DNA of 64,000 nt from Phocaeicola barnesiae DSM 18169 = JCM 13652 (GTDB taxonomy: Bacteria; Bacteroidota; Bacteroidia; Bacteroidales; Bacteroidaceae), in the NCBI RefSeq assembly GCF_000374585.1, contig NZ_KB894643.1, forward strand, positions 274,773 to 338,772, in the 5' to 3' direction. Both the position numbers and the translations under genes were made by a program. Below the pieces are notes generated by a model, which worked only from the letters and a program-made list of their open reading frames with translations, searched no databases and was not told the origin of the DNA. Of this stretch, positions 55,691-64,000 are shown in pieces. Every line of letters starts with the position of its first letter. Position 1 is the first letter of the stretch.

Positions 55691-58600
55691 TTAAAATGTA
55701 ATATTTACTCCCACTCTCACGGTACGTGCCAACGGATAGCTGTTATAGTTCACCTTAGATACCGATTCACTTCCCTGTGCGCTTGCATCGGGGTCAAATC
55801 CGTCATAACTGGTAAAGGTAGCTACGTTATCGATAGCGCCGTAAACCTGTAAAGATTGGATAACGTTATTCTTCTTGATAGGTACATCGTAATTGATGTT
55901 GATGTTCTTGATACGGACAAACGATGCGTCGCATACGGTCATCGAGTTGATGGAATACTGTCCACCGTAGTTGGAAGGATTGACACCACTCGGATACTGG
56001 TTGCTCGGGTTGGTTTCTGTCCAACGGTTCAAGTAATACTTGGCGATACGGTTACGGTATTCGTTTGTCGGATAAAGAGATTCCAACACATTGGCATCCA
56101 GCGTACTGATACCGAATGTACCTTGCAGGAACACACTCAGTGACAAGCGTTTGTAACGAAGCGTATTCGTAAATCCGAATGTTGTGCTTGGAAAAGGTTT
56201 ACCCAAGATGACACGGTCGTCCGAACTGATGACATTGTCGCCGTTCTGGTCTTTGAACTTCAAGTCGCCCGGATTGGCACTCGGCTGGGCTGAATGAGCG
56301 ATATCATCATTCTTCTGGAAAATACCTTCCACCTCATATCCATAGAAAGAATAAATCGGGTCGCCTACACGTGTGATTTCATAACCGGAAACAAAACTAC
56401 CGATACTACCTGTAATCAGTTCCGGCATGAAGTCCGGCAATTCCATTACTTCATTCTTCAACAGAGAAAGGTTCAATGAAGATTCCCATCCCCAGTTCCG
56501 GTTATCGATGTTCACCGTATTCAATGTCAGATCAATACCGGAGTTACGCACCTTACCGGCGTTCACCTTCACACTACTGAAACCGATAGCCGATGGCAAC
56601 GGCTTGTCGAACAGCTGGTCTTTCGTATCACGCATATAGAAATCCAACGATCCTGTAATCCGGTTATTGAAGAAACCGAAATCGATACCTACGTTGGTTT
56701 CGGCAGTAGTCTCCCACTTCAGGTCGGCATTCGGCAGACGAGCCTCAACGACACCTTGCGACAACGAATTTCCGAATACGGCAGAACCACCGGCAATCAA
56801 AGTCTGGATAGTCTGGTAGTTACTGATACCCTGATTACCCAACTGACCATAACCTACACGGAGTTTCAGATCGCTCACCTTATCAAAACGTTTCATGAAC
56901 GGCTCTTCTGAAATACGCCATGCCAATGCAACAGAAGGGAAGAATGCGTATTTATGTTCATCGGAGAAACGGGAAGTACCATCGTAACGGAACGAAGCGG
57001 TAAGCAGGTAGCGGTTCTTGTAGTCATAGTTGATACGTCCCAGAAAACCGTTCAGACGATTACGTTCTTTGAACGAGTATACATCATCACCGTTCAGGTT
57101 ATCACCGCCGTGCATGTTGTTGGCACCGGTAATGTCAGAAAGGAAACCCTTGGCCGTACCATTAATGTATTCAGACATGAATTGCTCGAAAGTTGCACCA
57201 GCCAGAACGGTCAGGTTATGGGTATCATTGAAATTCTTCTTGTACGACAACAGGAATTCGGCCAGCCATTGGGTACTTTCACCGCTTTTCTTTTCGGCCG
57301 TACCACCCGTAGCCAGACCATTCATGGTATCGCGGCCACGGTAAGTCTGGGTAGAATAAGAATCAATGGTAGCTCCCAAACGGATAGTGGCAACCAAATC
57401 CTTCAACGGTTCAATTTCGGTAGTGAATGTACCGTATGCATTGTTACGGTGTTCTTCAGGAGATACTCCATACAACAAGGCCAACGGATTATCCAAGGCA
57501 ATGTAGCTGTTCTGGTAATAACGGCCTGTTTCCGGATCCTTACCTACCGGAAGAGTCGGGTCGAATTGCAGAGCCGAGTTGATAGGACCTGCATTTTCAT
57601 TGGTACCCTGCATGTTTTCATAGATGGAATTTCCATCCTTGCGGGTAAAGTTCATGTTTGCCTTGAAACGCAGGAAAGACTTCGGAGAGAAATTCATGTT
57701 TGCTCTTACATTGTATTTCTTCAGATTAGAAGTCTTCACAACTCCCTGCTGGTCGAAATAATTCAAGCCCAAATAATAGTCACTCTTTTCACCACCACCA
57801 GAGATAGCCAGCTGGTAAGTTTGTACCGGAGCGCCCTTGCGGAAAATTTCATCCTGCCAGTTAGTTCCTTCGCCTACCGCCGCAATCTGAGCATCAGTAT
57901 AAATAGGACCATCCGAGCTGCCGGAAGCTATGCGCAATGCATTCAGTGTTTCCATATATTCCTGTCCGTTCAGCATTTCTATTTGTTTCGCTACAGACTG
58001 GAAACCGACTTCAGCGCCAAAACGTACTGAAATTTCCCCTTTCTTACCACTCTTGGTTGTAATCAATACGACACCGTTTGCCGCACGCGTACCATAAATG
58101 GCAGCTGCCGAAGCATCCTTCAGTACTTCAATGGATTTGATATCACTCGGATTGATAGACGAAGGGTCTACTCCCGGAAGTCCATCGACTACTACCAATG
58201 CCGCATTACTACTATTGATAGAACCTGCACCACGAATCTGAATCTTGGTAGACGCACCTGGTGCCGAACTGGTCTGGCTGACGTTTACACCGGCTGCCTT
58301 ACCGTTAATCATCTGAAAAGCGTTGGTGTTGACCCCTTCGGTAAATTTACCTTCGCCTACAGAAACTACTGAACCAGTGATGTCCTGTTTCTTCTGTGTA
58401 CCATAACCTACTACAACCACTTCATCCAGCACTTCATTATCTTCCATCAGGACTATATTGAACTGCTTTTTCACACCGTCCATAACGATGTCCTGAGATT
58501 TGTATCCTACATAAGAAACAGAAATGACTTCTCCCTTAGATACACGGTCCAGTACAAAACGGCCGTCCAAATCAGTAATCACACCATTCGATGTATTCTG

Positions 58601-58732
58601 CACTACAACACTGGCTCCGATAATAGGCTCACCCGACTTATGGTCGGTCACACTTCCGGAGACCTTGAATTGCTGGGCAAAGACAAAACTCACCGACAGC
58701 AAAAAAAAGAAAATTGAAAATAATCTTTTCAT
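55691..58732 (-). CDS. susC: SusC/RagA-type TonB-dependent transporter
   Basis: A 1013-residue outer-membrane importer. After the signal peptide (to about FAQ, residue 20) comes a carboxypeptidase-like beta domain (FKVSGSVTDHKSGEPIIGASVVVQN to VLMEDNEVLDE), the TonB-box-like EVVVVGYGTQKKQDITGSV, the plug (about 110-230) and the barrel, ending VRVGVNITF. It carries oligosaccharides to the periplasm with TonB energy. It is the first gene of the locus and is divergent from the hybrid regulator. Confidence 0.96.
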   Translation of the reverse strand: MKRLFSIFFFLLSVSFVFAQQFKVSGSVTDHKSGEPIIGASVVVQNTSNGVITDLDGRFVLDRVSKGEVISVSYVGYKSQDIVMDGVKKQFNIVLMEDNEVLDEVVVVGYGTQKKQDITGSVVSVGEGKFTEGVNTNAFQMINGKAAGVNVSQTSSAPGASTKIQIRGAGSINSSNAALVVVDGLPGVDPSSINPSDIKSIEVLKDASAAAIYGTRAANGVVLITTKSGKKGEISVRFGAEVGFQSVAKQIEMLNGQEYMETLNALRIASGSSDGPIYTDAQIAAVGEGTNWQDEIFRKGAPVQTYQLAISGGGEKSDYYLGLNYFDQQGVVKTSNLKKYNVRANMNFSPKSFLRFKANMNFTRKDGNSIYENMQGTNENAGPINSALQFDPTLPVGKDPETGRYYQNSYIALDNPLALLYGVSPEEHRNNAYGTFTTEIEPLKDLVATIRLGATIDSYSTQTYRGRDTMNGLATGGTAEKKSGESTQWLAEFLLSYKKNFNDTHNLTVLAGATFEQFMSEYINGTAKGFLSDITGANNMHGGDNLNGDDVYSFKERNRLNGFLGRINYDYKNRYLLTASFRYDGTSRFSDEHKYAFFPSVALAWRISEEPFMKRFDKVSDLKLRVGYGQLGNQGISNYQTIQTLIAGGSAVFGNSLSQGVVEARLPNADLKWETTAETNVGIDFGFFNNRITGSLDFYMRDTKDQLFDKPLPSAIGFSSVKVNAGKVRNSGIDLTLNTVNIDNRNWGWESSLNLSLLKNEVMELPDFMPELITGSIGSFVSGYEITRVGDPIYSFYGYEVEGIFQKNDDIAHSAQPSANPGDLKFKDQNGDNVISSDDRVILGKPFPSTTFGFTNTLRYKRLSLSVFLQGTFGISTLDANVLESLYPTNEYRNRIAKYYLNRWTETNPSNQYPSGVNPSNYGGQYSINSMTVCDASFVRIKNININYDVPIKKNNVIQSLQVYGAIDNVATFTSYDGFDPDASAQGSESVSKVNYNSYPLARTVRVGVNITF

Positions 58733-58929
58733 CAGTTAGATTTTTAAGTTAAACAAGTAGATTTTTTCGTTACCCAAAAGTACCGAATCTGACTCACAGA
58801 AGGCATACATGTTCTTTTCAGTTTTCATGCATATTTAATTCAATCTGCCTCAAACCCCGTTGAAAACGGTTTTTTCTATTGTTTTTTTGAAAAAATAGTC
58901 GTTGCTTTGTATAAAATCCAAACCTCTCT
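58733..58929. promoter_or_regulatory. divergent regulatory region of the SusC/SusD locus
   Basis: The 197-nt gap between the divergent susC and HTCS genes contains TACTTTTG on the minus strand (58775-58782), a likely -7 box for susC. TTGCTTTG (58902-58909) is a weak one for the regulator. Neither has a convincing -33 element, consistent with activator-dependent expression of the locus. No clear regulator repeat is seen by eye. Confidence 0.4.
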
Positions 58930-61900
58930 ATGAAAAGACACATTACTTCATTATATTATATCCTGGCAGGTATACTCTGCTGGATAATCCCTTTACAAGC
59001 CTACTCTTTTTTTAACGAGGACTTCCGTATCCTGACCATCCAGAACGGACTGGCCGACAACAAGGTGAATTGCATTTTCCGTGATGCGGACGGTTTCATG
59101 TGGTTCGGAACAGATTTCGGCTTCAGCATCTATAATGGAAGCAGTTTCAAGAATTTTACAATCACAGATTCCAACAATCACATCGAGTCTATCCATCAGC
59201 TTACTCCACAATGCATCGGAATTCTGACCGAAGAAGAACTTTATGCCTTCAATCTGGAACAGGAAGAGTTTATACCGATTGAGAATATCGAACCGCATAC
59301 ACGGATAAGCGGGATTCATTCCACCAATGACAATACCTGCTGGTTACTGACCGATAAAGCCTTGTTTCACGGACGTCTTCATATCCAGAAAACAGCCGAA
59401 GGAAAAATCAAGTCACTCCGGTTCGAAACTTTCAAACGGAAAAAACTACAAGACATTACCACAGGAAGCGTAACCTGCTACAGCTTTTATCCAGAATTGT
59501 CGTCCCTGTACCTGACAGACAACAAGGCTCATCTCATCCGGTATAACCTACAAACCGACCGGATTGATAAACAGATATCCATTCCAGAACTGCCCGGAAG
59601 CGTAACCCAATTGTTCAAACAAGGAAAATACCTGTGGATAAGTACCATCTCGAAAGGAGTGATACGCTATAATGAACAAGCAGAACAACTGGAACACTTC
59701 ACTTACGACACTCCGAATCCAGACCTGCATATTTCGCATACGGATATCTATGCCATTGTGCCCATCGGTAACCAGCGGCTATTGCTTCCTACATGGAACG
59801 GCTATACCCTTCTCACCTCTGAAGACGGAACCTTTGACACTCCTCAAATCAGTATCTTCAACAATGCGAGCCTGACCAACCAACACATAGAGCCACGTAT
59901 GATCTGTGCGTATTGCGATGCAAACAATATCTTATGGATGGGTACTTATGGAGGAGGAGTACTCGTTTCGGACCTACGCCAGCAAGCCGTCCATCAGTTC
60001 CGCCAGAACCGACACAATGAAATCAATGGAATCACTACAGACAACAAAGGATACCTTTGGATGACTACTTACCACAAGGGATTGATGAAAAGCAAGGCTC
60101 CCATCTCTTCCTCAATACCAGACTTCGACTATCTGGATAACCCTGTAGAAAACAATCATACCACAGCACTCTGCATTTATAAAGATACTACCCGTCAGGA
60201 AATATGGGTAGGCAGACAGGACGGACAAATCACCATTCAACCACTAAACGGCCATCCAAGCCGGAACATCATACTCTTACCGGATGGAAAGGAAAGCAAG
60301 GCAGCTATCTGGCGTATTCTGAAAGACAAGAAAGGAAACTTCTGGATTGGGACAGACCGTTCTCTGTTGTGTTACCACCCGGAAAATCAGGAATGCCACC
60401 GGCTTTCTGTTGCCAATGAACCGTCAAAAAACCTGGTAGTAAGAAGCCTGATAGAAGATTACGACGGAAATATCTGGTTAGGTACAGAATATAACGGATT
60501 GGGAAAAGTAACCGGAGACCGTATCCAGCTAGGTTATGGTACTTCCTATAAGCTCCAGAATGCTTCCGTACGCTCCCTGCTGGTCACTTCCGATGGAGAA
60601 TTATACATCGGTTCTACCACCGGACTGGCCATCATGAACCTCAAAAACGAAACCATAACCGATTTCTTTACCACCCGTAACGGACTGGTCAATAATTTTA
60701 TCGGATGTTTGCTACAGGACCGGAACGGACACATCTGGGTAGGCTCTAATTCCTGCATATCACGTTATAGCCGGAAACAGAAACTGTTCTATCATTATTT
60801 CCTCTCGGGAAGCAATAGCTCAGTCTATGCCTACAACCAATACCTGTTCTGGGGAAATAACCGAAACCTGACCTATTTCTGTCCGGAAAAGATAGACCAC
60901 ATACAAACGGGCGAACCGGTTGCCATACACACCTTGGAAATCGGGAATAAAGCGGTAGAAATAGGCGAACGTATTAACGGACAAACCATATTGACGAAAA
61001 ACCTGTACCATACACGTACACTCAGACTCAACCACGACAACCGCAACTTTTCACTCGGATTCAACAGCTTATCGTATACAAACCAGTATCAGAAAGTACG
61101 TTACCGCCTTTATCCTTATCAGCACGAATGGATAGTGACCGACAACCAACAGAAGGTTTCATATACCAACCTGCAACCGGACACTTATTCCTTTCAGATA
61201 CAGAACATGTATCCTAACGAACAGGTAGGCCCTCTGACAGAACTGGAAATCACCATATTACCACATTGGAGCGAAACATGGTGGTTCCGGCTTATTATCG
61301 GAGCCATGATACTGATACTGATTTTCAGAATGGTCCGCTATTTCAAGTTGAGACAGGCACGTTTCAAACGCGTCATGGAGCTGAAACACGAAGTCCTTGC
61401 AGCCCATCTGGAACGGGACAAAGAAAAACAGATTCGTATGGAACGTGAAAACTTCTTTACAAATACCGCCCATGAACTCCGTACTCCTCTGACTCTGATT
61501 CTTTCTCCTCTACAGGAAATACTCGGCAAAATCAATCCACAAGATGAATTGTACCAGAAATTAAGTCTGATTTACCGGAACGGTACATCCCTCCATACCC
61601 TGGTCGACCAGCTATTATATGTACAGAAGATTGAAGCAGGAATGGTAAAACTTCGCCTCTCAAAAGCCGATATCAACATATTGGCCAAAGAAACCTGCCA
61701 GACTTTCCAGGAATTGGCTGCCAGCAAAGAAATCCAGCTGACCATGGATATACCTCAGCAACCGTATATACTCTGGATAGATACGGAAAAGATAGTTTCC
61801 GCCCTTCGGAATCTGGTATCAAACTCATTAAAATATATAGAGAAACAAGGGAAAGTAAGTATGCATATCCGGCAAGTAGAAATAGACAATACTCCTTTTT

Positions 61901-63048
61901 GCCGTATCGAAGTAACCGACAACGGAGTTGGTATTCCCGAAGAACTTCAGGAACATATCTTCGACTCCTTCATTACCGGACCGAACACCCCACAATTCTC
62001 CAGCAAGACAGGAATCGGCCTGCACATTGTCAAGCACACCATGGAACTCCATCACGGTACGGTCACCTTCCAAAGCAAACCGGGAGAAGGTTCTACATTT
62101 ACCCTGCTCATTCCGGAAGGAAAGGCACATTTCCAGGCCGACAAATCCATTTATTTGCCGGAAGAAACCCCTGTCCGGACATCGTATCCGGAAAATCAGG
62201 GGCAGGAATACACATCCGGAAAAGTTCAGGTTGCCCAACCTGCCGCCAAACAAAGCCTGCTCATCATCGAAGACAATACAGACATGCGCTCTTTCATCTC
62301 CAGCATCTTCGAAAAGGATTTCAAAATATTCGAAGCATGCAACGGAGAAGAAGGTATACAGCTGGCCAAAGAACACATGCCGGCTCTCATCATCTGCGAC
62401 CTGATGATGCCTGTCAAAGACGGTATCTCCTGTAGCCGTGAAATCAAGGAAAATCCGCAGACCACCCATATTCCCATCATCATCCTGACCGCCAAGGCCG
62501 AAGATACCGATATACTGGAAGCTACACAAACAGGCGTAGACGATTATGTCATGAAACCCTTCAACCCGGAAATTCTGGCCACGAAGGTAAAAAACCTGAT
62601 TACCCAACGGGAACGGTTGAAACGCATCTACACCAAATCACTGATGTTGAACAACCGCTCTTCGTCAGACGAAACATCAGAAACAGATACGTTTGTCCGA
62701 CAAGTCATCCACGTGATAGAAACCAACCTATCGGACGAAAGTTTCAATGTAAAGAAATTGGCCGATGAACTACACATGAGCCAGCCTACCCTTTACCGGA
62801 AACTGAAGCAAGTCACTCCACTGAGTGCCATCGACATGATTCGTAGTATCCGTATGAGTAAGGCCGCCACCCTGATTCTGGAGCATAACTATTCTATACA
62901 GGAAATAGCGGAAATGGTCGGTTATAGCGACACACGAACTTTGCGAAAACATTTCACGGAACAATTCGGTACTTCACCGTCCCAGTTCGTCGAGAAGGAA
63001 GAAGTCCGGAAACTCCATAAAGACTCCCCCGTCCCTCCAGCGAGTTGA
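58930..63048 (+). CDS. hybrid two-component system regulator of the adjacent SusC/SusD locus
   Basis: A 1372-residue hybrid sensor-regulator. It has a signal peptide or anchor (to about 24), two Reg_prop propellers (MWFGTDFGFSIYNG, IWLGTEYNGLGKV), Y_Y_Y (about 690-775) and a membrane helix near 784-804. Then come HisKA with His848 (AHELRTPLTL), HATPase (about 955-1065), a receiver with Asp1157 (IICDLMMPVKDG) and an AraC helix-turn-helix (about 1265-1365). The kinase, receiver and DNA-binding parts are complete. It faces susC across a 197-nt promoter region, the usual arrangement for direct activation of the locus when the glycan-derived oligosaccharide is in the periplasm. Confidence 0.95.
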   Translation: MKRHITSLYYILAGILCWIIPLQAYSFFNEDFRILTIQNGLADNKVNCIFRDADGFMWFGTDFGFSIYNGSSFKNFTITDSNNHIESIHQLTPQCIGILTEEELYAFNLEQEEFIPIENIEPHTRISGIHSTNDNTCWLLTDKALFHGRLHIQKTAEGKIKSLRFETFKRKKLQDITTGSVTCYSFYPELSSLYLTDNKAHLIRYNLQTDRIDKQISIPELPGSVTQLFKQGKYLWISTISKGVIRYNEQAEQLEHFTYDTPNPDLHISHTDIYAIVPIGNQRLLLPTWNGYTLLTSEDGTFDTPQISIFNNASLTNQHIEPRMICAYCDANNILWMGTYGGGVLVSDLRQQAVHQFRQNRHNEINGITTDNKGYLWMTTYHKGLMKSKAPISSSIPDFDYLDNPVENNHTTALCIYKDTTRQEIWVGRQDGQITIQPLNGHPSRNIILLPDGKESKAAIWRILKDKKGNFWIGTDRSLLCYHPENQECHRLSVANEPSKNLVVRSLIEDYDGNIWLGTEYNGLGKVTGDRIQLGYGTSYKLQNASVRSLLVTSDGELYIGSTTGLAIMNLKNETITDFFTTRNGLVNNFIGCLLQDRNGHIWVGSNSCISRYSRKQKLFYHYFLSGSNSSVYAYNQYLFWGNNRNLTYFCPEKIDHIQTGEPVAIHTLEIGNKAVEIGERINGQTILTKNLYHTRTLRLNHDNRNFSLGFNSLSYTNQYQKVRYRLYPYQHEWIVTDNQQKVSYTNLQPDTYSFQIQNMYPNEQVGPLTELEITILPHWSETWWFRLIIGAMILILIFRMVRYFKLRQARFKRVMELKHEVLAAHLERDKEKQIRMERENFFTNTAHELRTPLTLILSPLQEILGKINPQDELYQKLSLIYRNGTSLHTLVDQLLYVQKIEAGMVKLRLSKADINILAKETCQTFQELAASKEIQLTMDIPQQPYILWIDTEKIVSALRNLVSNSLKYIEKQGKVSMHIRQVEIDNTPFCRIEVTDNGVGIPEELQEHIFDSFITGPNTPQFSSKTGIGLHIVKHTMELHHGTVTFQSKPGEGSTFTLLIPEGKAHFQADKSIYLPEETPVRTSYPENQGQEYTSGKVQVAQPAAKQSLLIIEDNTDMRSFISSIFEKDFKIFEACNGEEGIQLAKEHMPALIICDLMMPVKDGISCSREIKENPQTTHIPIIILTAKAEDTDILEATQTGVDDYVMKPFNPEILATKVKNLITQRERLKRIYTKSLMLNNRSSSDETSETDTFVRQVIHVIETNLSDESFNVKKLADELHMSQPTLYRKLKQVTPLSAIDMIRSIRMSKAATLILEHNYSIQEIAEMVGYSDTRTLRKHFTEQFGTSPSQFVEKEEVRKLHKDSPVPPAS

Positions 63049-63065
63049 GCCACAAGCTAACGAAT

Positions 63066-63107
63066 CCGGCCTGTAAAGCGAATATTTGCTCCGACTTTAC
63101 GGGCCGG
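63066..63107 (+). terminator. hairpin after the HTCS gene
   Basis: CCGGCCTGTAAAG (63066-63078) pairs with CTTTACGGGCCGG (63095-63107) with one G.T pair. A T tract is missing, so this is a terminator-like hairpin and not a standard intrinsic terminator. Confidence 0.45.
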
Positions 63108-63187
63108 AAAACACAACACAGAGAATTCCAGACGATTCGGAACAATGATTCCATAAAAAAGGAGACCGTAATACCAAATTAAATCCG

Positions 63188-63195
63188 TACCTTTG
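63188..63195 (+). promoter_or_regulatory. -7 element of the 5-alpha-reductase-like gene
   Basis: TACCTTTG at 63188-63195 is a consensus -7 box. It supports the ATG at 63229, since longer versions of the frame would begin inside the promoter. A -33 TTTG is not evident. Confidence 0.5.
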
Positions 63196-63228
63196 CCGGC
63201 TGGAAAACAACCTTTAATACAGATTGCT

Positions 63229-63990
63229 ATGATGGAAACGATGTACCATACATTACTTTATGCCATGCCGGTTCTGGCGGTCATAGTCTTTATCGCACTT
63301 TTCTTTGTCAAAGCGGGATATGGCATCTTCCAGAGCCGACAATGGGGAATCAGTCTTCCCAACAAAGTGGGATGGGTCCTCATGGAGTGTCCCGCATTTC
63401 TGATGATGCTCTTCTTCTGGCTCCAGTCGCCCGCCCGCTCGTCTTCGGTGCTGCTGAGCTTCTTCCTCCTGTTCGAACTGCATTACTTCCAGCGTTCGTT
63501 CATCTTCCCCATGCTGATGAAAGGAAAAAGCCGGATGCCGATAGCCATCACCGCCATGGGAGTGCTGTTCAACGTCATCAATACCTTCCTGATAGGGTAT
63601 GACCTGTTCTACCTCCATGCCTCTACATATACGGAAGCGTGGTTCACCACTCCTTCCTTCATCGGCGGATGCCTCTTGTTCTTCGGCGGCATGGGTATCA
63701 ACCTGCATGCCGACCACATTATCCGTAATCTCCGTCCGGCAGGAGACACCCGTCATTACCTGCCCCAGAAAGGAATCTATCACTATGTCACTTCAGGGAA
63801 CTATTTCGGCGAACTGGTGGAATGGACAGGATTTGCCCTCCTTACCCAGTCTACCGCCGCCTGGATTTTCGTACTCTGGACCTTCGCCAACCTGGCTCCG
63901 CGCGCTTATGCCATCCGGAACCGCTACCGCGAAGAATTCGGAAGAGAAGCCGTAGGCAGCCGCAAATGCCTGATTCCCTATATTTTCTAA
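63229..63990 (+). CDS. steroid 5-alpha-reductase (SRD5A) family membrane protein
   Basis: A 253-residue polytopic membrane protein with six or seven predicted helices from the ATG at 63229. The C-terminal part carries the typical family block: GIYHYVTSGNYFGELVEWTGFALL, then FANLAPRAYAIRNRYREEFG, matching the NADPH- and substrate-binding motifs of 3-oxo-5-alpha-steroid 4-dehydrogenases. LHYFQRSFIFPMLM near the middle is also conserved. Such enzymes reduce the delta-4 double bond of 3-oxo steroids with NADPH. Relatives in gut Bacteroidota are linked to 5-alpha reduction of bile-acid or steroid intermediates. No other steroid gene is visible before the window ends 10 nt later. Confidence 0.85.
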   Translation: MMETMYHTLLYAMPVLAVIVFIALFFVKAGYGIFQSRQWGISLPNKVGWVLMECPAFLMMLFFWLQSPARSSSVLLSFFLLFELHYFQRSFIFPMLMKGKSRMPIAITAMGVLFNVINTFLIGYDLFYLHASTYTEAWFTTPSFIGGCLLFFGGMGINLHADHIIRNLRPAGDTRHYLPQKGIYHYVTSGNYFGELVEWTGFALLTQSTAAWIFVLWTFANLAPRAYAIRNRYREEFGREAVGSRKCLIPYIF

Positions 63991-64000
63991 CACCCCGATT

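Overview
The window is typical Bacteroidales DNA, most like Bacteroides or Phocaeicola. The signs are two hybrid two-component systems, a SusC/SusD polysaccharide-utilisation locus, promoters of the Bacteroides -33 TTTG / -7 TAnnTTTG type, DUF4251 and DUF4924 proteins, a cobalamin-riboswitch BtuB-BtuG-BtuF-BtuC-BtuD operon, and two tripartite RND pumps with lipoprotein adaptors. Species cannot be fixed from the sequence alone. I see no rRNA, tRNA, CRISPR array, prophage or insertion sequence.

Layout. 1-2.2 kb: the 5' part of a GH43-like lipoprotein gene running off the left edge, yjbQ, and an AraC-type regulator divergent from the first RND operon. 2.3-8.6 kb: RND system 1 (adaptor, pump, outer-membrane factor) and a DUF4251 protein; the outer-membrane factor carries an in-frame TGA at codon 57. 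8.8-11.7 kb: a doubtful small exported protein, DedA, and a phosphate-transport pair (DUF47 and PiT). 11.7-15.8 kb, minus strand: a winged-helix regulator with a membrane protein behind a promoter with two identical operator-like palindromes, then prfC, a DUF4924 protein and a LysE exporter. 15.9-24.9 kb, plus strand: purL, then a hybrid two-component regulator followed at once by two half-size chromate-type transporters.

24.9-33.9 kb: a B12 riboswitch and five-gene cobalamin uptake operon (outer-membrane receptor, surface B12-binding propeller, binding protein, permease, ATPase), then a K+/H+-type antiporter with a phosphodiesterase. 34.0-39.1 kb: rfbB converging on two SGNH hydrolases and an MBOAT acyltransferase with overlapping ends, probably a glycan O-acetylation module. 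39.2-46.5 kb, minus strand: RND system 2 (adaptor, pump, outer-membrane factor) continuing into an LpxA-family acyltransferase and a TetR regulator, a five-gene envelope-defence operon. 46.9-50.9 kb: maeB, a small membrane protein and gdhA (central carbon and nitrogen metabolism). 51.2-63.0 kb: a compact locus of SusC, SusD, a GH29 alpha-L-fucosidase and a serine-type sulfatase, facing a divergent hybrid two-component regulator; the enzymes point to a sulfated, fucosylated glycan. The window ends with a steroid 5-alpha-reductase-family membrane protein.

The least explained structure is a degenerate tandem intergenic repeat of about 22 nt (core AAACG...CGTTT). It occurs at three separate gene ends (about 11.8, 25.0 and 51.1 kb), and at each it builds strong or nested hairpins. 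Other points of interest are the nonsense codon in the pump's outer-membrane factor, the dual-operator regulator circuit, a PUL-type sensor coupled to chromate-type transporters, and the LpxA paralogue inside an efflux operon.
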